Of a DNA stretch of 50,644 nucleotides, positions 26,884 to 36,824 are shown in pieces. This stretch comes from Haemophilus parainfluenzae (GTDB taxonomy: Bacteria; Pseudomonadota; Gammaproteobacteria; Enterobacterales; Pasteurellaceae). The stretch spans positions 1,967,501 through 2,018,144 of the forward strand of contig NZ_CP063110.1 in NCBI RefSeq assembly GCF_014931275.1. Reading direction: 5' to 3'. A program made the translations under genes and the position numbers. A model generated the notes under the pieces. The model had not been told where the DNA came from and did no database searches. It was given only the letters and a program-made list of their open reading frames with translations. Positions within the stretch are counted from its first letter, which is position 1. Every line of letters starts with the position of its first letter.

Positions 26884-27549
26884 TTAATTATCTAAACTAA
26901 TTCGTAGTGCCGCGGCAATCGCAAAAGGCGATAAGGTTATCGCGCCAGCTAAAATTGCACCTAAAATAGCAAGCTGTCCACCATAAGGGAGATTTAACGC
27001 GGCGGCATCTAAAATTGCTGAGGCAAAAATTAAAACCGGAATAAATAATGGTACCACAAGTAAACTCAGCAATACGCCACCTTTACGCAATCCTACCGTC
27101 AATGCCACGCCAATTGCGCCAATGCAGCTTAAAATCGGTGTACCCACTAAGAGTGTAAGCACCAATGCCCACCAAATATTCACTTCTAATGAGAGCAATA
27201 AAGCGGCAATAGGAGAAAGTAGAATCAACGGCAACCCCGTTAACAACCAGTGTGCAACGACTTTTGCAAGTGCCGTTAATGCTAAAGGTTGAGCCGTAAG
27301 CATCAATTGTTCTAAAGAACCATCAATAAAGTCATCTCGGAATAAGCGCTCAAAAGACAGCAACGCAGAAAGCAATGCAGCCACCCAAGCAACTCCAGGT
27401 GCGATGCGAGAAAGTAATTTAGGATCCGGCCCGATGACTAATGGAAATAGCGTGATGACGATCAAAAAGAACCAAAGCGGATTTAAAATTTCCGCTTGCT
27501 TACGGGTCGCAATCTTCAGCTCTCGCTTTATAATCTGTAAAAATATCAT
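26884..27549 (-). CDS. ccmB: Heme exporter protein CcmB (ABC permease)
   Basis: Membrane subunit of the CcmAB ABC transporter that, with CcmC and CcmD, drives formation and release of holo-CcmE. The 221-residue protein has six hydrophobic helices and the conserved cytoplasmic segment FRDDFIDGSLEQLML (about 70-84). It begins six bases after ccmA ends. Confidence 0.94.
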   Translation of the reverse strand: MIFLQIIKRELKIATRKQAEILNPLWFFLIVITLFPLVIGPDPKLLSRIAPGVAWVAALLSALLSFERLFRDDFIDGSLEQLMLTAQPLALTALAKVVAHWLLTGLPLILLSPIAALLLSLEVNIWWALVLTLLVGTPILSCIGAIGVALTVGLRKGGVLLSLLVVPLFIPVLIFASAILDAAALNLPYGGQLAILGAILAGAITLSPFAIAAALRISLDN

Positions 27550-27555
27550 AAAAAT

Positions 27556-28197
27556 CTAAGGGTTATATTTATAATCAGCAAGATTGATTTTCTTCAATAG
27601 GCTACTTGGTACTTCTTGATGGCTCGTTAAAATCACCATTCCGCCTTTTTTAGCATGATTTTCAAAAAGTGCGGTCAAAACTTCAACCCCTTTTTTGTCT
27701 ATTGCTGTAAAAGGTTCATCCAAAATCCAAAGTGGTGCTTCAGAGATCCATAATCTCGCCAAGGCTATGCGCTTTTGCTGACCCGCTGAAAGTTGGGCTG
27801 CTGGCAAATCTTCACGGCCAAGTAAGCCCACAGTTTCAAGCACATCCCATAAAATATCAGTGCCTTGCTGGCTTTGACTAATCTGCTGATAAAATTTTAA
27901 ATTTTCCCATGCCGTTAATTCAGGCTTCACGCCTGAATGATGGCCGAGATAAAGTAGCTGATGATGGTATTCTTCGCGTTGTTTTGTAATCTCTTCTGAA
28001 TTCCACCGCACTTTACCTTCTACTGGTTGTGCAAGGCCTGCTAAAATCCGCAATAAACTTGTTTTACCGATACCATTGTGTCCTTCAATTTGCACGAAAT
28101 CACCACTTTGAAATTGCAGTGAAAGATCAGTGAACAACACGCGATCACCACGTTGGCACGCCAATTGTTCTAATTGAAGTTGATGAGCAGGAAACAT
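27556..28197 (-). CDS. ccmA: Heme exporter ATP-binding protein CcmA
   Basis: ABC ATPase that powers release of heme-loaded CcmE. The 213 residues contain Walker [12 protein letters not shown] (about 39-49), the signature LSAGQQKR (about 140-147) and Walker [13 protein letters not shown] (about 157-168). It is the first gene of the ccm operon. The upstream 28198-28260 region has a possible TAGAAT -10 but no clear -35. Two uptake signals lie within the gene. Confidence 0.95.
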   Translation of the reverse strand: MFPAHQLQLEQLACQRGDRVLFTDLSLQFQSGDFVQIEGHNGIGKTSLLRILAGLAQPVEGKVRWNSEEITKQREEYHHQLLYLGHHSGVKPELTAWENLKFYQQISQSQQGTDILWDVLETVGLLGREDLPAAQLSAGQQKRIALARLWISEAPLWILDEPFTAIDKKGVEVLTALFENHAKKGGMVILTSHQEVPSSLLKKINLADYKYNP

Positions 28198-28384
28198 AGT
28201 CTCAGCCTTAAAAATAAAATCTTGTGAAAAATCAGCGGGTATTCTACCACAAGGGGAAATTTTGACGAGATTTTAAGGACTAAAAGGCATAACTATTTAG
28301 GCGTAGATCGGTGTATTTATTGATTTAAAACAAACTAAATTTTCCTAGCTTTTTCATCAGATAATCAAATAATTAAAAGATTTA
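28198..28384. other. ccmA-sodA intergenic region, no gene seen
   Basis: Divergent promoter region for ccmA (left) and sodA (right). It is AT-rich and has no uptake signal. The sodA-proximal part holds an FNR-like box, listed separately; I see no other convincing element. Confidence 0.5.
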
Positions 28385-28413
28385 CTGATCTAAATCAAAT
28401 TTTCTGCTACTAT
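28385..28413 (+). promoter_or_regulatory. FNR-like site over the sodA promoter
   Basis: CTGAT-CTAA-ATCAA (28385-28398) differs by one base from the FNR consensus TTGAT-N4-ATCAA. A possible -10 TACTAT lies at 28408-28413. The site would be centred about 28 bases before the start, covering the -35, which is a repressing position. Anaerobic repression of sodA by FNR is known in E. coli; here it is an inference. Confidence 0.6.
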
Positions 28414-28480
28414 TTAGTTACTTTTTGATGTCGTTTTATCAAAAACATTACCTTAACTTCATTTAAAAAAGGAACATATT

Positions 28481-29128
28481 ATGTCTTATACTCTACCTGA
28501 ATTAGGCTACGCTTATGATGCGTTAGAACCACATTTTGATGCACAAACAATGGAAATTCACCACTCTAAACACCACCAAGCATATGTAAATAATGCAAAT
28601 GCAGTGTTAGAAACTTTACCTGCTGAATTTTCTGAAATGTGTGCAGGTCAATTAATCAGCCAATTAGATAAAATCCCAGCTGAAAAACGTACCGCGTTAC
28701 GTAACAACGCAGGCGGTCACGCAAACCACAGCTTATTCTGGAAATCATTGAAAAAAGGCACCACTTTACAAGGTGATTTAAAAGCAGCTATCGAACGTGA
28801 TTTCGGTTCTGTAGAAAACTTCAAAGCTGAATTTGAAAAAGCAGCAGCGACTCGTTTTGGTTCAGGTTGGGCATGGTTAGTGATTAACCAAGGTAAATTA
28901 TCTGTTGTTTCTACCGCAAACCAAGATTCTCCATTAATGGGTAAAGAAATCGCAGGTTGTGAAGGTTTCCCACTATTAGGTTTAGATGTTTGGGAACACG
29001 CTTACTACTTGAAATTCCAAAACCGTCGTCCAGACTATATCAAAGAATTCTGGAACGTAGTGAACTGGGATTTCGTGGCAGAGCGTTTAGCTAAAAAATT
29101 AGCAAACTGCGGATGTTCAGCTAAATAA
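28481..29128 (+). CDS. sodA: Superoxide dismutase [Mn]
   Basis: Cytosolic enzyme converting superoxide to O2 and H2O2. The 215 residues show the metal ligands His27 (MEIHHSKHH), His83 (HANHSLFW), Asp169 and His173 (LDVWEHAYY). Gln149 in ANQDSPL and the GSGWAWL segment are typical of the Mn rather than Fe form. RBS AAGGA precedes ATG. The C-terminal NCGCSAK tail with two cysteines is unusual for MnSOD. Strong codon bias suggests high expression. An intrinsic terminator follows. Confidence 0.95.
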   Translation: MSYTLPELGYAYDALEPHFDAQTMEIHHSKHHQAYVNNANAVLETLPAEFSEMCAGQLISQLDKIPAEKRTALRNNAGGHANHSLFWKSLKKGTTLQGDLKAAIERDFGSVENFKAEFEKAAATRFGSGWAWLVINQGKLSVVSTANQDSPLMGKEIAGCEGFPLLGLDVWEHAYYLKFQNRRPDYIKEFWNVVNWDFVAERLAKKLANCGCSAK

Positions 29129-29144
29129 TCGTTTCTCAAAATGT

Positions 29145-29174
29145 AAAAAATCGCCTTTATTAGGCGATTTTTTT
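29145..29174. terminator. Terminator after sodA
   Basis: aaaaaatcgcct (29145-29156) pairs with aggcgatttttt (29162-29173) over a 5-base loop. It lies between convergent sodA and the downstream minus-strand gene and suits both directions. Confidence 0.9.
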
Positions 29175-29179
29175 ATTGC

Positions 29180-29623
29180 TTAAATCCAGCGTCTGACTTT
29201 TTTCTTGTAAGCTAAATAAGACTCACCAAACTTCTTCTCTAGCCAATATTCTTCAGGTTTAATTTGCCATTGTGTGATGAGATAAACAAAAAGAAAAACA
29301 CCGATAAAACTGACCGCACTTTGCAAATAAACCGCCCATGCCACTAACAAACCCGCTAAGCTTAAATACATGGGATTACGGCTAAAACGATAAATACCAT
29401 TTGCCACAAACACATCACTTTTTTCTAAGTGAATTGGATTGATATTTGCTTTACTTTTATAGAATTGCCAAAGGCTAAAAAAAGCGATGGCAGAAGAAAC
29501 CGATATAATCAAATAAACTGCTAATACATTGATTTTAAATGGATAAGGATTAGGCAAATATGCCATGATAAGTGCACACCCAATAAAAATGACGGGTGGC
29601 GGCACAATAGGTTTCTGAATCAT
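29180..29623 (-). CDS. Isoprenylcysteine/phospholipid methyltransferase-like membrane protein
   Basis: A 147-residue protein with four hydrophobic segments and the C-terminal motif of the ICMT/PEMT superfamily: NGIYRFSRNPMYLSL (about 75-89, SAM and substrate binding) and KPEEYWLEKKFGESYLAYKKKVRRW near the end. Such bacterial proteins are widespread and their substrates are mostly unknown. It follows yfgM across a terminator, so it is probably transcribed separately. An uptake signal near 29309 lies inside it. Confidence 0.8.
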   Translation of the reverse strand: MIQKPIVPPPVIFIGCALIMAYLPNPYPFKINVLAVYLIISVSSAIAFFSLWQFYKSKANINPIHLEKSDVFVANGIYRFSRNPMYLSLAGLLVAWAVYLQSAVSFIGVFLFVYLITQWQIKPEEYWLEKKFGESYLAYKKKVRRWI

Positions 29624-29640
29624 AAGATCAAAAATCCAAT

Positions 29641-29663
29641 AAAAAGCCCGAGCAATTCGGGCT
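29641..29663 (-). terminator. Terminator after yfgM
   Basis: agcccga (29645-29651) pairs with tcgggct (29657-29663) around a 5-base loop; on the minus strand a T-run follows the stem. Confidence 0.85.
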
Positions 29664-29673
29664 AATTAAAATA

Positions 29674-30288
29674 TTACAGATTATTTAATTTCATCTGCGC
29701 CATTTGTTTTTCTAACGGGTTACCGCTTTTTTGTGCATTCTCAAAGCTTGCTTTAGCACCATTCACATCGCCTTTTGCGACTTGAATATCGCCCGCTAAA
29801 AGATCTTTACGTGCACTAAAGCCTTGGCTTTTCACTTGATTTAGACTTGCTAGTGCTGCATCAAATTGACCTTGTTGGAATTGCACTGCAGACAAACGAA
29901 GCGCTGCAAGAGAAGTTAAGATATCATCTTGTGATTGAGCAATCGCTTGTTTTAAGCTATTTTCTGCAGAGGCGTAATCTTGTTTTGCAACAAAACCTTT
30001 TGCTTCATCTAATAAGCTAAATACCGCATAGCTAGTTTTATCATGCGCTTTCACAAATTCAGCTACTTTAGCTTGTTGTGCGGCGGCATCTTTGTTTGTG
30101 GTATAAACTAAGGCATCATATTCAGCAGACGCTTGCATAATTTGATTGGCTTGATAAGACTGCCAATAACGCCAGCCCAACATCCCGCCTACACCAAGAA
30201 TAAAAGCGGCAATAATGGTTTTGCCATTGTCTTTCCACCATTCTTTTAACTGGTTCAGTTCTTGTTCTTCTTCAATGGTATATGCCAT
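29674..30288 (-). CDS. yfgM: Ancillary SecYEG translocon subunit YfgM
   Basis: Membrane-anchored periplasmic TPR protein; E. coli YfgM associates with SecYEG and PpiD and helps hand secreted proteins to periplasmic chaperones. The 204-residue protein has a cytoplasmic N-terminus, one helix (about 23-42, with GGMLGWRYWQ) and a TPR-like periplasmic domain. It follows hisS by 18 bases. Its partner PpiD is also encoded in this window (43421-45298). Confidence 0.9.
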   Translation of the reverse strand: MAYTIEEEQELNQLKEWWKDNGKTIIAAFILGVGGMLGWRYWQSYQANQIMQASAEYDALVYTTNKDAAAQQAKVAEFVKAHDKTSYAVFSLLDEAKGFVAKQDYASAENSLKQAIAQSQDDILTSLAALRLSAVQFQQGQFDAALASLNQVKSQGFSARKDLLAGDIQVAKGDVNGAKASFENAQKSGNPLEKQMAQMKLNNL

Positions 30289-30306
30289 TTTCCTATCCTT
30301 CTAAAA

Positions 30307-31578
30307 TTAAAATTGGGCTTTCACGTGTTCAATTAAATTGGCCACATCAATGGTTTGCTGCTCTGCTGTGCCAAGTAAGTGTTTTACCACAACTTGATTA
30401 GTTTGCACTTCACTTTCGCCAAGTACAAGGGCTAGAGTCGCACCAGACTTATCTGCACGTCTAAATTGTTTTTTAAAGTTACCGCCGCTGCAATGCAACA
30501 TTGTGCTTAAGTGCGGTAATTCTGAACGAAGTTTTTCCGCGAGCTGGAATGCGGCTAATGTTGTACCTTCACCTTGATAAACAACGTAAATATCTACCGC
30601 ACTTTTTACCGGAATCGATTTATTCACTTCTTGAACGAGTAGCACTAAACGCTCTAAGCCCATTGCGAAACCAACACCACTTGTTGCGTGGCCACCAAGT
30701 TGTTCAACTAAGCCGTCATAGCGTCCACCACCACATACGGTCCCTTGCGCCCCTAATGCGGATGTCACCCATTCAAATACGGTTTTATTATAATAGTCTA
30801 AACCACGAACCAATTTTGGATTAATTTCATATTGAATACCAACCGCATCTAATAGACCGCATAACTGCGCAAAATGCTCGCGACTTTCATCGTCTAAATA
30901 ATCCAATAATTTTGGCGCACCGTCCAATACATCTTGTAATGCTTGATTTTTAGTATCCAAAATACGTAATGGATTTTTTACAAGACGTTCTTTCTCTTCT
31001 TCGCTCATTAAATCTTGGTGATTTTCTAAGAAGGCCACTAATGCAGAACGATAGTTTGCACGTGCTTCTAATGAACCAATTGAATTTAATTGAAGTGAAA
31101 CATGTTGATCAATACCTAACGCTTTCCACAAACGTGCCGTTAAAATAATTAACTCCGCATCAATTTCAGGGGTTGCGATACCAAATACTTCGACACCTGC
31201 TTGGTGGAATTGACGGTAACGACCTTTTTGTGGACGTTCATGGCGGAACATTGGTCCCATATACCATAAACGTTGTTCATTGTTGTAAATCCAACCGTGT
31301 TCAATCGCAGCACGCACGCATCCTGCCGTACCTTCTGGACGAAGTGTTAATTGTTCATCATTATCCCAGAATGTGTACATTTCTTTTGAGACAACATCTG
31401 TGACTTCACCAATTGCACGAGCAAATAATGGCGTACTTTCCACGATTGGCATACGCACTTCTGAATAGCCGTAGCTGCTTAAAATTTGGCGAACCTGCCC
31501 TTCAATCCATTGCCAAAGTGGAGATTCAGTTGGGGAGCAGTCGTTCATCCCACGAATTGCTTGAATATTTTTTGCCAC
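30307..31578 (-). CDS. hisS: Histidyl-tRNA synthetase
   Basis: Class II aminoacyl-tRNA synthetase charging tRNA-His. The 423 residues include motif 1 around [12 protein letters not shown], motif 2 [12 protein letters not shown] (about 79-90), the histidine-specific [13 protein letters not shown] (about 259-271) and motif 3 [11 protein letters not shown] (about 301-311), followed by the anticodon-binding domain. It lies between ispG and yfgM in the conserved order. Confidence 0.97.
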   Translation of the reverse strand: MAKNIQAIRGMNDCSPTESPLWQWIEGQVRQILSSYGYSEVRMPIVESTPLFARAIGEVTDVVSKEMYTFWDNDEQLTLRPEGTAGCVRAAIEHGWIYNNEQRLWYMGPMFRHERPQKGRYRQFHQAGVEVFGIATPEIDAELIILTARLWKALGIDQHVSLQLNSIGSLEARANYRSALVAFLENHQDLMSEEEKERLVKNPLRILDTKNQALQDVLDGAPKLLDYLDDESREHFAQLCGLLDAVGIQYEINPKLVRGLDYYNKTVFEWVTSALGAQGTVCGGGRYDGLVEQLGGHATSGVGFAMGLERLVLLVQEVNKSIPVKSAVDIYVVYQGEGTTLAAFQLAEKLRSELPHLSTMLHCSGGNFKKQFRRADKSGATLALVLGESEVQTNQVVVKHLLGTAEQQTIDVANLIEHVKAQF

Positions 31579-31587
31579 GAGTTTTCC

Positions 31588-32694
31588 TTAAATAATTCGA
31601 TTTTTTGGATCTTGTTGTGCAACTTTGGCACGAATTTTTGCTTCTAATTGGTCAATAATCGAGTCGTTATCAAAACGTTCTTTTTGACGCTCACCATCTA
31701 AATAATAGCCACTTTTCTTATTACCACCGGTCACGCCAAGATCAGACACTAATGCTTCACCCGGGCCATTTACCACACAACCGATAATAGATACATCCAT
31801 TGGGGTAATAATATCTTCTAAACGTTGTTCCAGTGCATTCACCGTGCCGATCACATCAAACTCTTGACGAGAGCAAGTTGGACAAGCAATAAAGTTAATC
31901 CCGCGAGAACGAATACGTAATGATTTCAAAATATCAAAACCAACTTTAATTTCTTCTACAGGATCTGCGGCTAAAGAGACACGTAAGGTATCACCAATAC
32001 CTTCCGCTAACAGCATACCTAAACCAATTGCAGATTTCACTGAACCCGCACGCGCGCCACCAGCCTCCGTAATGCCTAAATGCAACGGCTGTTTAATGGC
32101 TTTTGCCAGTAAACGGTAAGATTCCACTGCAAGGAAAACATCTGATGCTTTTACGCTCACTTTAAATTGATCGAAGTTTAAACGATCCAAGATCTCAACG
32201 TGGCGTAACGCTGATTCTAATAAGGCTTCTGGTGTTGGTTCACCAAATTTCTCTTGAATATCTTTTTCTAACGAGCCAGCATTGACACCGATACGGATAG
32301 GGATATTTTTATCACGCGCGCAATCCACCACTGCACGAATACGATCTTCACGACCGATATTGCCTGGATTAATACGTAAGCAATCCACCCCATATTCAGC
32401 CACTTTTAACGCAATGCGATAATCAAAATGAATATCCGCCACTAATGGCACATTCACTTGCTGTTTAATGATTTTAAAGGCTTCGGCGGCATCCATGGTA
32501 GGTACAGAAACACGCACAATATCTGCACCGACACGCTCCAAAGATTTAATCTGTGCAACGGTCGCTTCAACATCAGTTGTGCGAGTATTTGTCATGGATT
32601 GTACGGCAATCGGTGCATCACCACCGATTGGTACATTGCCCACATAAATTTTTGTCGATTCACGACGTTTGATAGTAGGTTTTACTGCTGACAT
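31588..32694 (-). CDS. ispG: 4-hydroxy-3-methylbut-2-enyl diphosphate synthase
   Basis: [4Fe-4S] enzyme of the MEP isoprenoid pathway, converting MEcPP to HMBPP. The 368-residue protein has a TIM-barrel N-terminal domain ([12 protein letters not shown] near 30) and the C-terminal cluster ligands in [12 protein letters not shown] (about 270-281) and [11 protein letters not shown] (about 304-314). It overlaps no neighbour; hisS follows nine bases later. Confidence 0.97.
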   Translation of the reverse strand: MSAVKPTIKRRESTKIYVGNVPIGGDAPIAVQSMTNTRTTDVEATVAQIKSLERVGADIVRVSVPTMDAAEAFKIIKQQVNVPLVADIHFDYRIALKVAEYGVDCLRINPGNIGREDRIRAVVDCARDKNIPIRIGVNAGSLEKDIQEKFGEPTPEALLESALRHVEILDRLNFDQFKVSVKASDVFLAVESYRLLAKAIKQPLHLGITEAGGARAGSVKSAIGLGMLLAEGIGDTLRVSLAADPVEEIKVGFDILKSLRIRSRGINFIACPTCSRQEFDVIGTVNALEQRLEDIITPMDVSIIGCVVNGPGEALVSDLGVTGGNKKSGYYLDGERQKERFDNDSIIDQLEAKIRAKVAQQDPKNRII

Positions 32695-32712
32695 TCTTTC
32701 GTAAATTATTCG

Positions 32713-33741
32713 TTAAGGTTTTGGTAATTTAAATTTAGCCACACGGCCATCAACTGTAAGCGGATACGCTTCGCCTTTATAAGTAATGCGAACGTTACCT
32801 GGCGCACCGATAATCAAGGCATATTCATCACCATTAAAGGTTAAGGTTTCACCTTGTTTATATTCTTTTTGCGCTAATACTTTACGGTTTTTGTCTTTCA
32901 CACTAATCCAGCTTGAATTTTTCGTGATCTCAATAACGAGATCGCCTTTCACTGTAGTTGGTGCTTCAGAAATAGCGGGGTTTTCAACCGCACTTTGTGT
33001 ATCTGGCACGGTTTTCTCTGTTGTTGGTTCTGTGTTAGGTAACGTTTGTTCCACAACAGGTGCTTGGGCTTGTTCAACGGTAGGTGCTGAAGTTACAGCT
33101 GTTGAAACTTCTGCATTTACTGGTTGAGCTTGATTTTCTTGAGTCGTTGAAACAGCGGGTTCAGCAACATTATTTGTTTTTTCCGCTACAGACGTAGTTT
33201 CATTGCTTGACACCGCAGGCTGACTATTTACTGTTACTGGAATTTCATTCGAATGAGTAGCAGGTAGCTCTGCTGTTTTTTCTTTTTCAACGTAGGTTTG
33301 CACTAAATTATCACGTTCTTCGTTTGATTTTTGATAATTTTGCCACCACCATAAGCCAGTCATTCCAACAGCAGCGAGTAAAATAATTGTTGTGAGTGTG
33401 CCTACCCAACGGCTGTGAGAAGAATATTGGTTAACTGAACGCGTCGCACGTGTATTTTTACTTAAATCATTTTTATGTGCTTCACCAAAAGTTAAATTAG
33501 CCCATTCAGCATCAGGAATACGTAAAAATTTCGCATAACTACGTACGTAACCTCTCAAAAAGGTTGAAGGTATATTTTTTTGGACAAATTCATTATTTTC
33601 TAATTTTGCCAAAATGTTTGGACGTAAAGAAATGGCTTTTGCCACATCTTCTAAAGAAAGATTTAATGCTTCGCGTGTTTGGCGAAGTTTATCCCCAAAG
33701 GAGATTTTAGTTGTTTCAGTTTGTTCGACGATTGTATTCAT
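32713..33741 (-). CDS. rodZ: Cytoskeleton protein RodZ
   Basis: Bitopic protein linking the MreB cytoskeleton to the cell-wall elongation machinery. The frame is open further upstream, but ATG 33741 gives the standard N-terminus (MNTIVEQTETTKISFGDKLR) and 342 residues. Domains are an N-terminal helix-turn-helix (about 16-85, with LRQTREALNLSLEDVAKAI), one helix (about 116-137), a long Thr/Val/Glu/Pro-rich periplasmic linker (about 150-260) and a C-terminal beta domain (DUF4115, about 265-340). The linker is low complexity and probably variable between strains. Confidence 0.93.
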   Translation of the reverse strand: MNTIVEQTETTKISFGDKLRQTREALNLSLEDVAKAISLRPNILAKLENNEFVQKNIPSTFLRGYVRSYAKFLRIPDAEWANLTFGEAHKNDLSKNTRATRSVNQYSSHSRWVGTLTTIILLAAVGMTGLWWWQNYQKSNEERDNLVQTYVEKEKTAELPATHSNEIPVTVNSQPAVSSNETTSVAEKTNNVAEPAVSTTQENQAQPVNAEVSTAVTSAPTVEQAQAPVVEQTLPNTEPTTEKTVPDTQSAVENPAISEAPTTVKGDLVIEITKNSSWISVKDKNRKVLAQKEYKQGETLTFNGDEYALIIGAPGNVRITYKGEAYPLTVDGRVAKFKLPKP

Positions 33742-33816
33742 AGGTATAAAAATAGAGAAATAGAAATAAAAAACTAAATACCAAATTTTAAAGTCGAAAG
33801 GGGCTTTTGGCAATGA

Positions 33817-34359
33817 TTATTTGAGCGTGCGGAGCTTTTCTGCTCTAGAAGGATCAACTTGGCGTAATTTATCCAACGCTTGTTGATAAACGTCGGTTTG
33901 TTTTCCAGCAAAAGCACAAAGTGCTATGTTTTCGTAAGTATCAGCTTGATGATAATAATTCGGTGCTGCAAGTGCCGCATTAAATTGTGAATAAGCTTGT
34001 TCAAACTCACCTTGCCCACATAAAAATGCACCAAAGTTGTTATACACATCACCTTGCTTATCGTCTAACTTAATCGACTGTAAATAAGCTTGCTTCGCTT
34101 TTTCCGTATCGCCTTGTAATTGATAAAAATGCGCAAGTGCCGAGTGCACAAGATAATAGCGTTCATCATGTTCAAAGGCTTTATCTAAATTCAGTTTTGC
34201 TTGAACAAAATCCTCTTGTTGCAGATAGCCTAATGCCAATTCAACTCGGGCTTTTGCTGCTTGTTGTTTATTAAAATCAACAGAAGACTGAGAAACACAA
34301 GCAGAAAAAACAAAAGAAAAAATGACCGCACTTAGAATGTTAATTGGGATTAATTTCAT
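33817..34359 (-). CDS. pilW: Type IV pilus biogenesis/stability lipoprotein PilW/PilF
   Basis: Outer-membrane TPR lipoprotein needed for secretin assembly in type IV pili; in Haemophilus such pili also serve DNA uptake. The 180 residues begin with a lipoprotein signal (lipobox FSAC, Cys21) followed by TPR repeats, including LGYLQQEDFVQAKLNLDKAF and VYNNFGAFLCGQGEFEQAY. It lies between rlmN and rodZ as in E. coli and Pasteurellaceae. Part of the signal peptide (SAV) is encoded by an uptake signal near 34325. Confidence 0.88.
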   Translation of the reverse strand: MKLIPINILSAVIFSFVFSACVSQSSVDFNKQQAAKARVELALGYLQQEDFVQAKLNLDKAFEHDERYYLVHSALAHFYQLQGDTEKAKQAYLQSIKLDDKQGDVYNNFGAFLCGQGEFEQAYSQFNAALAAPNYYHQADTYENIALCAFAGKQTDVYQQALDKLRQVDPSRAEKLRTLK

Positions 34360-34428
34360 CTTATCACTCCTCTATCTTATCACTCTTCTCTAGGCCATTT
34401 TCCCTTTACAAGTATTGCTATATTTAGC

Positions 34429-35577
34429 TTAGTTAACAGCTTTTACGTCAATACCTTCACCAAACTTACGTTTCATTGCTGTACGTTTGGTTCGGTCGAT
34501 CACATCCCCCGCCAACTGACCACAAGCGGCATCAATATCATCACCACGAGTTTTGCGCACAATTACCGTAAAACCGTATTCCATTAATGTTTTTTGGAAA
34601 CGATCGACACGGCTATTTGAGCTTTTACCATAAGGCGCTTCTGGGAACGGATTCCATGGGATCAAGTTAATTTTACACGGGGTATTTTTTAACACTTGAG
34701 CTAATTGATGCGCATGCTCTGTGCCATCATTCACATGATCTAATAACACATATTCAATAGTCACTTTACCATGGTTAGCATTCGATACCTCTAAGTATCT
34801 GTGCACCGAATCCATCAACATTTTGATGTTATATTTTTTATTGATCGGCATAATTTCATCACGCAATTCATCGTTCGGTGCGTGAAGCGAGATCGCTAAT
34901 GCTACATCAATCTTATCACGTAACATATCGAGTGCAGGCACGACTCCTGAAGTAGATAACGTCACGCGTCGTTTAGACAATCCATATGCGAAATCATCGA
35001 GCATAATTTCCATCGCGGGTACAACATTGGCCACATTTAACAAAGGTTCACCCATGCCCATCATCACCACATTGGTAATCGGACGAACACCCGTTACACC
35101 AAAATTACCGATAATTTTTGATGCACGCCAAACCTGCCCAATAATTTCAGACACCGTTAAATTACGGTTAAAGCCTTGCTGTGCTGTCGAACAAAAGGTA
35201 CAAGCTAAGGCACAGCCTACTTGAGAAGAAACACAAAGTGTTGCGCGATCTGCCTCAGGAATATAGACCGTTTCAACTTGCTGTTCACCTACCTGCATCG
35301 CCCATTTAATGGTGCCATCCGCAGAGCGTTGCTCAACCGCCACTTCTGGCGCTTTAATTTCAGCGACCGCTTTTAATTTTTCTCGTAATTTTTTATTAAT
35401 ATTGGTCATATTGTCGAAGTTATCTTCGCCAAAATGATAAATCCATTTCACTAATTGATCCGCACGAAATGGTTTCTCGCCTAATTCAGCAAAAAACTCA
35501 CGCATCTGCTGACGCGTTAAATCCATTAAGTTAATCTTTTTGGTATTCGTTTCGGATGAAAGGGGTTGTTCTAACAT
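34429..35577 (-). CDS. rlmN: 23S rRNA (A2503-C2)/tRNA (A37-C2) methyltransferase RlmN
   Basis: Radical SAM enzyme that methylates A2503 of 23S rRNA and A37 of some tRNAs. The 382 residues contain the CX3CX2C cluster motif CALACTFC (about 122-129), the GMGEPLLN segment (about 174-181) and the C-terminal methyl-carrying cysteine in DIDAACGQL (about 352). It starts the rlmN-pilW-rodZ-ispG-hisS-yfgM cluster and is divergent from pbpG. Confidence 0.96.
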   Translation of the reverse strand: MLEQPLSSETNTKKINLMDLTRQQMREFFAELGEKPFRADQLVKWIYHFGEDNFDNMTNINKKLREKLKAVAEIKAPEVAVEQRSADGTIKWAMQVGEQQVETVYIPEADRATLCVSSQVGCALACTFCSTAQQGFNRNLTVSEIIGQVWRASKIIGNFGVTGVRPITNVVMMGMGEPLLNVANVVPAMEIMLDDFAYGLSKRRVTLSTSGVVPALDMLRDKIDVALAISLHAPNDELRDEIMPINKKYNIKMLMDSVHRYLEVSNANHGKVTIEYVLLDHVNDGTEHAHQLAQVLKNTPCKINLIPWNPFPEAPYGKSSNSRVDRFQKTLMEYGFTVIVRKTRGDDIDAACGQLAGDVIDRTKRTAMKRKFGEGIDVKAVN

Positions 35578-35879
35578 AAAGCCTCGTTATTACACATTAC
35601 GGCGATGATGTTACTCAGAATTGAGCAACAAAAAATTCGCATATTAAAAATGAGCCGAGATTTTACAGATTTACCGACGGATAAGCTAGCAGATTTGAAA
35701 AACAAAGAAAATTTTGACCGCACTTCTTTGCGATCGCTATCGCAAAAATCAAAAAAACAAAAGAAAAAAGTGCGGTTAAAAAACTTTAAATTTTTTCTCT
35801 TTCACACATCCCAAACCCTTACAAAAACTGATAGAATACAAGCTTTGTTTTATTCTCTAAGTTGGCTATATTAAAAGAT
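35578..35879. other. rlmN-pbpG intergenic region with nested hairpins
   Basis: About 300 bases between divergent genes. An 8-bp perfect hairpin, tttgcgat-cgct-atcgcaaa (35727-35746), is flanked by two oppositely oriented uptake signals (35717-35725 and 35768-35776), which could themselves pair. A short plus-strand frame (35605-35874) crosses these elements and translates to a basic, low-complexity peptide with no recognisable feature, so I do not call it a gene. No rightward gene ends here, so a simple terminator role is not obvious. The pbpG promoter should lie in the right part, but I see no clear hexamers. Confidence 0.5.
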
Positions 35880-36755
35880 ATGTTAAAAAAAGTGCTTTCT
35901 GTATTGTGTTTAGTGCCAGCAATGGCAACGGCACAATCTTATGTCGTGTATGATTTCACCCATGATCGCGTGCTAGAAAGTAGCTCACCGAATCATGTTC
36001 AACCTATCGCTTCCGTCACCAAGTTAATGACTGCAAATGTGTTTCTTGAAAATAATCGAAACGCAAATTGTACTGCATCGATTACTGACGACGATTACGA
36101 TTACATTAAAGGCACACATACAAAATTACCAAAATACACGCCAATTTCTTGTAATGAATTATTAAAAGCGATGCTCGTTCACTCTGATAACTATGCTGCT
36201 CACGCCCTTTCTCGCTCTGCAGGCATGAGCCGTTTGCAATTTATCCAAAAAATGAATGAGAAAGCGAGAGAATTAGGTATGCGCTCTACCCGCTTTTCAG
36301 ATAGCTCAGGTTTATCTGACAGCAACATTTCAAGTGTGATGGATCTCGTAAAACTGGCTAAATACTCTCTTAACAAAGCACAAATCAAAAACCTCTCTAA
36401 TATGCCAAGTGCTTTCATTCAAGCTGGCGGACGTAGCGTTTTTGTTAAAAACACCAATAAATTAGTGCGTGAAGAAGTGTTTGATGCAGCAATTAATAAA
36501 ACCGGTTACATTCGCGAATCTGGCTATAATTTAGTCTTTGTGAATAAAAATCCATGTAATCGCGCGACCATTGGGGTGATCAGTTTAAATAACCATTCAT
36601 CTGCGTTTCGTACTAACTTTACTAAAGGAAAATTAGAACAATACGGTTGTATCGCAGGACGTAGTATGCACAACTTTACCGTTGATGAAGCCCAATATGA
36701 AGAAGGCTATGATGAAGCGGGTATGGATCGCCTAATCCAACAAGTTGGTGGTTAA
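35880..36755 (+). CDS. pbpG: D-alanyl-D-alanine endopeptidase (PBP7-like)
   Basis: Periplasmic low-molecular-weight penicillin-binding protein that cleaves peptide cross-links in peptidoglycan. I start at ATG 35880, giving a signal peptide MLKKVLSVLCLVPAMATAQ and 291 residues; a TTG 18 bases upstream only adds residues before the signal. Active-site motifs are SVTK (Ser near 44), SDN in VHSDNYAAH and KTG in NKTGYIRESGYN. Two or more cysteines (CTAS, SCNELL, NPCNRA, YGCIAG) may form disulfides. Confidence 0.93.
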   Translation: MLKKVLSVLCLVPAMATAQSYVVYDFTHDRVLESSSPNHVQPIASVTKLMTANVFLENNRNANCTASITDDDYDYIKGTHTKLPKYTPISCNELLKAMLVHSDNYAAHALSRSAGMSRLQFIQKMNEKARELGMRSTRFSDSSGLSDSNISSVMDLVKLAKYSLNKAQIKNLSNMPSAFIQAGGRSVFVKNTNKLVREEVFDAAINKTGYIRESGYNLVFVNKNPCNRATIGVISLNNHSSAFRTNFTKGKLEQYGCIAGRSMHNFTVDEAQYEEGYDEAGMDRLIQQVGG

Positions 36756-36824
36756 TCATTTCAAAAAAGAGCGGTCATTTTGCACAAAATTTTCCGCTTT
36801 TTAATTTTAATTACCTATCGATTT

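Noticed and set aside
33742..33813. 24-residue upstream extension of rodZ
   Set aside because: The extension is hydrophobic and aromatic, unlike RodZ, and would put residues before the helix-turn-helix start; ATG 33741 matches the family.
34360..34395. Short direct repeat cttatcactc upstream of pilW
   Set aside because: Two copies of a 10-base AT-rich word; too short to propose a function or phase-variable tract.
35605..35874. Plus-strand 89-residue open frame before pbpG
   Set aside because: It is low complexity, runs through two uptake signals and a hairpin, and its translation shows no conserved or structural feature.
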